The translations under genes and the position numbers were made by a program. The notes under the pieces are model-generated. The model saw only the letters and a program-made list of their open reading frames with translations, was not told where the DNA came from and made no database searches. A DNA stretch of 64,000 bases from Spirochaetota bacterium (lineage in GTDB: Bacteria; Spirochaetota; B62-G9; DRHN01), in contig JAFGTF010000132.1 of NCBI GenBank assembly GCA_016934265.1, positions 1-64,000 of the forward strand, in the 5' to 3' direction. The number at the start of each line of letters is the position of its first letter. Position 1 is the stretch's first letter. Below, piece after piece: positions 57,941 to 64,000 of this stretch.

Positions 57941-58313
57941 AAGGGGTCAAATCTGCTCTTGACCCTTATTATCCCGTCATAAGACCGTACTAATAAAATA
58001 CGCCCCCAGCACTTAAGCGCAGTATTGCGTTTCCTAAGAACGGAGATCCGCACCACATATTTCAACAATGACGCCTCATCCCGTAATGCTTCACCCGCTA
58101 TCCAAAGAGCCGGGGAAATCTACAGTGCCGTGATGATAGTAAGCGACTAGACATGGCCCCCCTATACATGTTTTCATTCCTTCATAGGCGAAATCTTTCA
58201 TGTCATTCAATACGGATCCATCGACGATACATTGACCCTCTTTGGGGATGGAAAAAGGCCACTACAACCTTTCGGAACAGACCACTAAGAGTCAAGAGCA
58301 GATTTGACCCCTT
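57941..58313. repeat. ~373-bp non-coding element with 26-27-bp near-perfect terminal inverted repeats
   Basis: Left AAGGGGTCAAATCTGCTCTTGACCCTTA; right TAAGAGTCAAGAGCAGATTTGACCCCTT (1 mismatch). Confidence 0.85.
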
Positions 58314-58516
58314 TGACTTTCCTTGAGATAGACGGGGGCCGCGATACGCTCAGTGCCCGATTTCATACTGCATAGTGCGGGTCACACCTCCATCTCAGGC
58401 CGCATATTAATAAGATTCAGGGCCTCTTGAATACGGCATATCACAGAGGCCTACCGACCACCGGCTGTTTTAATAAGACACCAGGTACCCGTGCGCTAAG
58501 ACCGGGGCCTCCCCTA

Positions 58517-59317
58517 CTAGTAGGTGAGCGTCACGACCGTGTCGCCGGAGACCGTCACCGTCTTGGACGCCATGAGGTCACCGTCGTCCGCCATGTGAAA
58601 GTCATCGCCGTTTCCGTTCACATCGATGAATCCGCCGACAATGAGCTCCAAACCTCCGGTGAATATCACAGAACCCTCACTTTGTATGGGCCAGCTATCA
58701 TCGGGAGAAGCTATAACTTGCTGACCCCCGAACGGAGTGCCCGTCGATATAGTCCCGAAATAGAAATTTGTTCCTTCAAAATCGCCGGCACCGACCAGAT
58801 TCACGGTCACGGTCCCGCTGCCGGTTACAGGTTCGCTGAAGTCGTCGGGATAGTTCAAGGTAACAGTAGTGTTTCCGCTGACCGTCACCGTCTTGGACGC
58901 CATGAGATCGCCGTCTTCCGGCATGTAGAAGCCTGGACCGCTATAGTCGGCATCGATGAACCCGCCGACGATGAGCTCCGTTCCTCCGGTGAATACAATA
59001 TCGTCGTCCCCGCTTTTTAAGGGTAAACTCATGTTATCACTACTAATGGTCGTTTCACCTCCGATCGGTTCACCGACCGAGGAGGTCCCAAAATAGAAGG
59101 TTGCCCCGCCTTGAGCGCCATTGGCACCGACGAGATTCACCGTCACCGTCCCGCTGCCCGTCACAAGCGTGAAGACGCCCCCGCCGCTCCCGGCTCCACC
59201 CGCGCAGGTTGTCAACAAAACCGCGAGCGCGACGATTAAAAGAGCAGTGAGCACTATCGCCGCTTTGCGCTGTATTGCCGAGGCTCGAAATCCGTTGAAA
59301 AGATTTTTCTTTTTCAT
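58517..59317 (-). CDS. Putative lipoprotein with internal tandem domain duplication
   Basis: Signal ...IVALAVLLTTCAGG; two ~105-aa repeats GSGTVTVNLVGA...FYFGT...G...IVFTGG(T/L)ELIVGGFID...DGDLMASKTVTVSG(N/D)T.VTL.Y. Confidence 0.7.
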   Translation of the reverse strand: MKKKNLFNGFRASAIQRKAAIVLTALLIVALAVLLTTCAGGAGSGGGVFTLVTGSGTVTVNLVGANGAQGGATFYFGTSSVGEPIGGETTISSDNMSLPLKSGDDDIVFTGGTELIVGGFIDADYSGPGFYMPEDGDLMASKTVTVSGNTTVTLNYPDDFSEPVTGSGTVTVNLVGAGDFEGTNFYFGTISTGTPFGGQQVIASPDDSWPIQSEGSVIFTGGLELIVGGFIDVNGNGDDFHMADDGDLMASKTVTVSGDTVVTLTY

Positions 59318-59697
59318 ATTATCCTTCCCCTTTTATTCCATTCAATAATGATATTCATATAGATATTATACAATAAGAACCGGCCTGCCGCCTGTGTCGT
59401 GCCCGCGAGTAACAGCTGAAAAACCACAATGATTATACAGCTATCTTACCCAGCGCAGGACATATATGTCAATAACTATTCAACTTAATAACCGATATAA
59501 TTGCTATTTAAGAGTTGAAGCGCGCTTTATGTTTCATTGTTCCACCGAGACCACACGTTTGAACGAGACTCACGACGAACCCACGTTCATATCCCGCACA
59601 TACGCCATAGGACAAGATCCCACTTCGCATTCAGACGATACAGCCGGTGAAATCCTACCGTGAATGCTGCGGGAAGAAAGTGACGATCTCAGTTTAA

Positions 59698-60906
59698 TTA
59701 AACGGCAGACCTATCGTTCCCGTGAAATGTATATTGGTTTTTCAATCGAAAAAAAACGATCACACAGAGAAGCAACCCTCCCAGAGATATCAACAGCGGG
59801 ATTTTATACGTGCCTGTTATGTCCTTGAGAAACCCCGCGATAAAGGTACTGATGACCTGCCCGGCGCCATGCAACAGGGTGGACGCGCCGAAGGCTTTCC
59901 CCATGCCGTTGTTCTGAACGATCTCACCGATAATAAGATAGATAACGGTGAGAAACCCCATGAAAGAAAACCCGAAAAGAAAGGTGGAGATATAGAATAA
60001 AAATTCCAATCGAAAAGGTATTATTATGAACAGTGACAACGCCAAAAGAAGGTTTACTATAATCGAGACGGTAATTTTGTTAAACCGGTCGGCGAGCGAA
60101 CCCCAGAATATACCGGAGTAGATAAGGTTGATACCGAAAAGCGACCACATGATTCCCGTTGATTTCGGGGAAAACCCGATCTCTTCCATGGCATACGCGC
60201 CGAAATACGTTGCGTAGATAATGTAGGAGAAACCGAGAAGAAAGTATATTATCGAAATGAGCCGAAGAGGTTTTGTTTCCCTGAATATCCGGATGATACT
60301 CTTTTCCGGTATTGGATTGGAAAAGGTCGGGTCCGGCGGTGTTTCTTTTTTAAGGAAGAAGAGCGAGGGTAAAAATACGATTGCATTGATAACGGCAAGC
60401 GCGTACCACGCCGCTTGATACCCGTTTCCATTCGGCCGGGAGAGAATGAATGGGATGAGGTACCCGCATACCATGATACCGGCCCCTGCACCGCCCGTTA
60501 CGATACCGAATGCCTTGCCCCTTTCATGAAATGTCGTATTGATCAACGCGGCCAGCGGTATATAACTCCCGGACGCTCCTGCGCCGAGCAGAATACTTGC
60601 GGCAAGAAGCACGATAAAGTTTGAAAAATATCCAAGACAAAAAAGGGCGAATGAAAGCGAGATCATAGATACCTTTACCACTGTATCTTCACCGAATCCG
60701 TTGGAAAGGGTGCCGCTAAAGAGGGAATTGACGAGATATCCCGTAACGATGCCCATACCGAGAATACCCATCCGTGTAACGGAAAAACCGAGTGACTTCA
60801 TCATATCGGGAAGAATGAGAGTATAGGCGAACCTTCCGAATGCCATTGTTGTGAGCTGTATGAAAAACCCGATGAGGATCAGATCGATGCGGTTTTTTCT
60901 TGCCAT
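59698..60906 (-). CDS. MFS transporter
   Basis: 402 aa, 12-TM-like; 'FGRFAYTLILPDMMKSLGFSVTRMGILGMGIVTGYLVNSLFSGTLSNGFGED'. Confidence 0.9.
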   Translation of the reverse strand: MARKNRIDLILIGFFIQLTTMAFGRFAYTLILPDMMKSLGFSVTRMGILGMGIVTGYLVNSLFSGTLSNGFGEDTVVKVSMISLSFALFCLGYFSNFIVLLAASILLGAGASGSYIPLAALINTTFHERGKAFGIVTGGAGAGIMVCGYLIPFILSRPNGNGYQAAWYALAVINAIVFLPSLFFLKKETPPDPTFSNPIPEKSIIRIFRETKPLRLISIIYFLLGFSYIIYATYFGAYAMEEIGFSPKSTGIMWSLFGINLIYSGIFWGSLADRFNKITVSIIVNLLLALSLFIIIPFRLEFLFYISTFLFGFSFMGFLTVIYLIIGEIVQNNGMGKAFGASTLLHGAGQVISTFIAGFLKDITGTYKIPLLISLGGLLLCVIVFFRLKNQYTFHGNDRSAV

Positions 60907-61202
60907 GTAGCCGACGGAAACGATGGTATCAACTTACAGTTATGATGATGGCCGTACCATTTTTCAGGAATCACGCACTACCATTGATGAAAATTACAAA
61001 GAAAGATACCGAAGGGACAAATGAAAAACAACTGAAATTCTCTCTATCGTACGGCCGTGCGCGCCTGAAAAGCCGCATCCCGCGGCGTGTTCGGGTGCTT
61101 GAGTAGGCGTCAAACAGCGTTAAAGTTACTGCATTCTATTATCCAATATCATCATTAGATGAATTTTCAAAAATGCATATAATTGTATATTTAAGGTAAA
61201 TC

Positions 61203-61397
61203 ATGCGAATAAAAATTATACCGGTTATCTTATGGGGCCTCGCCCTTCTTCTGCCCGGGTGCCTCTCCGATCAGGGCACAAACGGCTTTATAGAAAACGG
61301 CATACCGTCGGTATACCTCGATACATACAACAGATTGATCGTACACGGCGAGCCCTTTTTCCCGATCGGCCTCTACTGGGTTCCTACTTCGCGATAG
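61203..61397 (+). pseudogene. Truncated lipoprotein (N-terminal fragment of a glycosidase-like secreted protein)
   Basis: MRIKIIPVILWGLALLLPGCLSDQG...PSVYLDTYNRLIVHGEPFFPIGLYWVPTSR*; 'RLIVHGEPFFPIGLYW' looks like the start of a beta-sandwich/TIM-barrel GH, then stops. Confidence 0.5.
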
Positions 61398-61850
61398 ACC
61401 GTGACCCCCTCTTTGGGCTCGGAAATCCCGACTGCGACTACGCGGTTGTAACCTTCACGATCGATAAAAGGTAATAGCGGCGAGCGGTACTCCTGCTTAT
61501 CGCCTCGAATTGAAGCTGTAAGCGGTTTATACCCACTCCGAATATATTTTCCCGGTTCTTATGTACTCCGCATCGAACTCTGAAATATGCTTGAATTTCT
61601 CAATCAAGGAATCTGAAGAAGGTTTGTTTAAACATTCTGGAGAACGTTGGATTTTGGAAAAGTGAAGTTGTAGAATCAATTATACGTCCGAACCGGCCTT
61701 AAGATCAAATGTTAGAAAAATAACCCTTGACAAAAACCGTCTATGGTATATTCTGCTGAAGTATACCAATTTCTATAATAGTATTTTTAATATAACTATT
61801 AATACTATTTATGTTTTTGGTATACAATAAACCATGAACGGAGGAACGGT

Positions 61851-62879
61851 ATGAAGAAAGCAAAAATCTGTATATTTGTGCTTGCCTTCCTGTTTGTTGT
61901 GGCGTTACCGGTAATGACCTTTGCAAAAGGTCAAAAAGAATCGAGTACCGAGGCCGGTGGGCCGAAATACAGAATCGGAATGGCGGTATGTACCCTGGGA
62001 GAAGCGTTTTGGGAAGCAACGGTAACGGGCGCTCGCAATGCTGCGAAAGATCTCGGGGTCGAACTGATCGTTCAGAGCGCTCAGAACAACATGAATGAGC
62101 AGATACAACAAATCGAAAACTTTATCGCGCAGGAGGTGGATGCGATCATCTGCGCTCCGGTGGACGTATTTGCGATACTGGAATCCGCGAAGAAATGCAA
62201 CGAAGCGGGCATTCCGTTTATTTTCAACACAAGAGTAACCTTGAGCACGGATGATGCAAAAGTCGATTACGGCGTCGGATGGAATATGCAAGAGCTTGCA
62301 GGAATAGGCGCGCAAAAGCTGGTTGACAATGCAAAAGCAACTAATACCAAGGTAAAAGTCATAGAGGTGCTCGGGGCACTGACCGACAGCCATACGCTCT
62401 ATTGTCGGGACGGGTTTGCCAGTGTAGTAAAAAAGAATCCTGAATATATCGAAGTCGTTACACAGGTTCCCGGCGACTGGGTTCCCGATAAAGCCCTGTC
62501 AGGAACGACAAATGCCTTGAAAGCCCACCCGGAGGCAAACTGCATCTATTTCCATTCGGATTTCTATTTTCCCGCAATCGAATCTTCTCTGAGACAGGTC
62601 AACAGATGGAAGAAAATTGGAGAAAAAGGTCACGTGCAAATAATATGCCCCGGCGGTGAAAAACAAACACTTGACGCTATGAAAGAGGGGTATGTAGACT
62701 ATATACTGGTATTTCCCAACTTGGAAACAGGTGACTTGAGTGTGCGTAAAACAGTCGAGCTGCTGGATGGAAAGAAATTCTCCGATGAGTATTATCTAAT
62801 GACCAGTTATGTGTTGACCCCCGAAAATTTTAGCGAGAAATCCAAATCAGTATATGGTTATGTGTGGTCCCCTAAATAA
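61851..62879 (+). CDS. Sugar ABC transporter substrate-binding protein (RbsB-like)
   Basis: MKKAKICIFVLAFLFVVALPVMTFAKGQKES...FWEATVTGARNAAKDLGVELIVQSAQNNMNEQIQQIENFIAQEVDAIICAPVD. Confidence 0.93.
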   Translation: MKKAKICIFVLAFLFVVALPVMTFAKGQKESSTEAGGPKYRIGMAVCTLGEAFWEATVTGARNAAKDLGVELIVQSAQNNMNEQIQQIENFIAQEVDAIICAPVDVFAILESAKKCNEAGIPFIFNTRVTLSTDDAKVDYGVGWNMQELAGIGAQKLVDNAKATNTKVKVIEVLGALTDSHTLYCRDGFASVVKKNPEYIEVVTQVPGDWVPDKALSGTTNALKAHPEANCIYFHSDFYFPAIESSLRQVNRWKKIGEKGHVQIICPGGEKQTLDAMKEGYVDYILVFPNLETGDLSVRKTVELLDGKKFSDEYYLMTSYVLTPENFSEKSKSVYGYVWSPK

Positions 62880-62951
62880 TGGATTGTATGCCAAATGGAA
62901 GCATAGATATTATATCTATGCTTCCAACCCTATTTTCGATCAATTAAAGCG

Positions 62952-63929
62952 ATGAAAGAAAAGCTCAAGTCTTTTACTAATGTCGTATACAGAAATCCGA
63001 TACTGGTGATATTAGTGGTATATTTTATAATAACCTCCGTCACCATACCGTATTTTTTTACACAAAGAAACCTTACCAATATCCTGATTCAATCCACGGA
63101 CTTGATAATCATAAGCTGCGGTTTGATGTTTGTCCTCTTAAATGGAGGCATAGACTTTTCCATAATAGCGACTATGGGACTGGGAAGTATTATAGGCGCT
63201 TTGATCATGAATACAAAAACAGGGCTACTGGCGAATAGTGCCTTCGGCGCCTACGCAGCAATTGCGGTCATGCTGCTGATAGGGCTCGTTATCGGCGGCA
63301 TTAACGGATTAGCCGTCGTATTTTTAAAAATGCCTTCGTTTATGGCGACAATGGCCAATTATCTCATTTTCAGCGGTTTCGCGTTATTTTTAGCTCAATC
63401 AAAATCTATTGCCAATCTACCGAAAGCATTTCTGTTTATCGGCAACGGAAAACTCTTTACCGTGATCCCGTTTCCGGTAGTTATAACGATCTTTGTTTGT
63501 ATTATTATGAGCATCATACTATCGAGGACCGTTTTCGGAAGAAGCATTTACGCGGTCGGAACAAATCATGCAACCTCTTTTATCTCAGGAATCCCCGTCA
63601 AGAGAACGATATTTACACTTTTCTTAATATGCGGTCTTCTCGCGGCAATCGGCGGCATGATCACAACCTCGAGACTGGGCGCGGGAAGACCATTACTAAA
63701 CTCCGAGCGGCTGATGGATTTCGTGGCGGCAATTATTCTCGGGGGAACGAGTATCTTCGGAGGAAAAGGTACCGTTTCGGGAACAATTCTCGGCGCTCTT
63801 TTCATCGCAGTCCTGAGCAACAGTTTAGGAATGCTTGGCTTGCAATGGTATACGATAATGATAATCAAAGGCGCATTCGTCTTATTCGGAGCATGGTTGG
63901 ACGCCTATAAAACATTACGGGATTACTAA
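62952..63929 (+). CDS. Sugar ABC transporter permease (RbsC-like)
   Basis: NILIQSTDLIIISCGLMFVLLNGGIDFSIIATMGLGSIIGALIM...GGTSIFGGKGTVSGTILGALFIAVLSNSLGMLGL. Confidence 0.93.
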   Translation: MKEKLKSFTNVVYRNPILVILVVYFIITSVTIPYFFTQRNLTNILIQSTDLIIISCGLMFVLLNGGIDFSIIATMGLGSIIGALIMNTKTGLLANSAFGAYAAIAVMLLIGLVIGGINGLAVVFLKMPSFMATMANYLIFSGFALFLAQSKSIANLPKAFLFIGNGKLFTVIPFPVVITIFVCIIMSIILSRTVFGRSIYAVGTNHATSFISGIPVKRTIFTLFLICGLLAAIGGMITTSRLGAGRPLLNSERLMDFVAAIILGGTSIFGGKGTVSGTILGALFIAVLSNSLGMLGLQWYTIMIIKGAFVLFGAWLDAYKTLRDY

Positions 63930-63930
63930 T

Positions 63931-64000
63931 ATGGGAAACGGCATGTCCAGTAATGAGGATTATATTCTAAGACTTGAAAATATAAACAAAAGTTTTTCGT
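63931..64000 (+). CDS. Sugar ABC transporter ATP-binding protein, N-terminal fragment (truncated by window edge)
   Basis: MGNGMSSNEDYILRLENINKSFS...; position in operon and 'LRLENINKSFS' typical of RbsA. Confidence 0.8.
   Translation, partial: MGNGMSSNEDYILRLENINKSFS

Noticed and set aside
1-64000. CRISPR arrays, tRNA/rRNA genes, prophage or toxin-antitoxin/defence modules
   Set aside because: No regularly spaced repeats, tRNA-like cloverleaf, phage structural genes or paired TA genes were recognised by eye; tRNAscan-SE and CRISPR finders were not run.

Overview
This window reads like bacterial chromosome. The taxon is inferred to be Spirochaetota-like from relaxed lipoboxes and gene content; this was not tested. 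About 45 protein-coding genes are supportable. No rRNA, tRNA or CRISPR array was recognised. Main blocks are: (1) a MarR/MATE region, two lipoproteins and a RAYT transposase flanked by a perfect 39-bp direct repeat; (2) a DUF2099 / SIS / transaldolase operon preceded by three 16-bp iterons; (3) a multidomain protein that appears to fuse tandem MshEN-like motifs, a ComFB-like CxCxxC domain and a PduL phosphotransacylase; (4) a 22-39 kb catabolic island with corrinoid/UroD-type methyltransferase, two FAD (GlcD/VAO-type) oxidoreductases with an Fe-S partner, ADH, aldehyde:ferredoxin oxidoreductase, a MoaD-like tail protein, a C_GCAxxG_C_C protein and a LivFGMHK transporter. All its promoters carry the same 23-bp palindrome, which suggests one regulon of the TetR protein at 24524; (5) a GlpSTPQV-like ABC transporter with FGGY kinase, ADH, SDR and DeoR regulator; (6) an RbsBCA-like ABC operon running off the right edge. 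Several genes look decayed or interrupted: a MASE3-PAS protein, a Gfo/Idh frameshift, a UroD-family gene with an in-frame TAG, and a histidine kinase with degenerate ATP-binding boxes. Product names come from reading motifs by eye; no database search was run.
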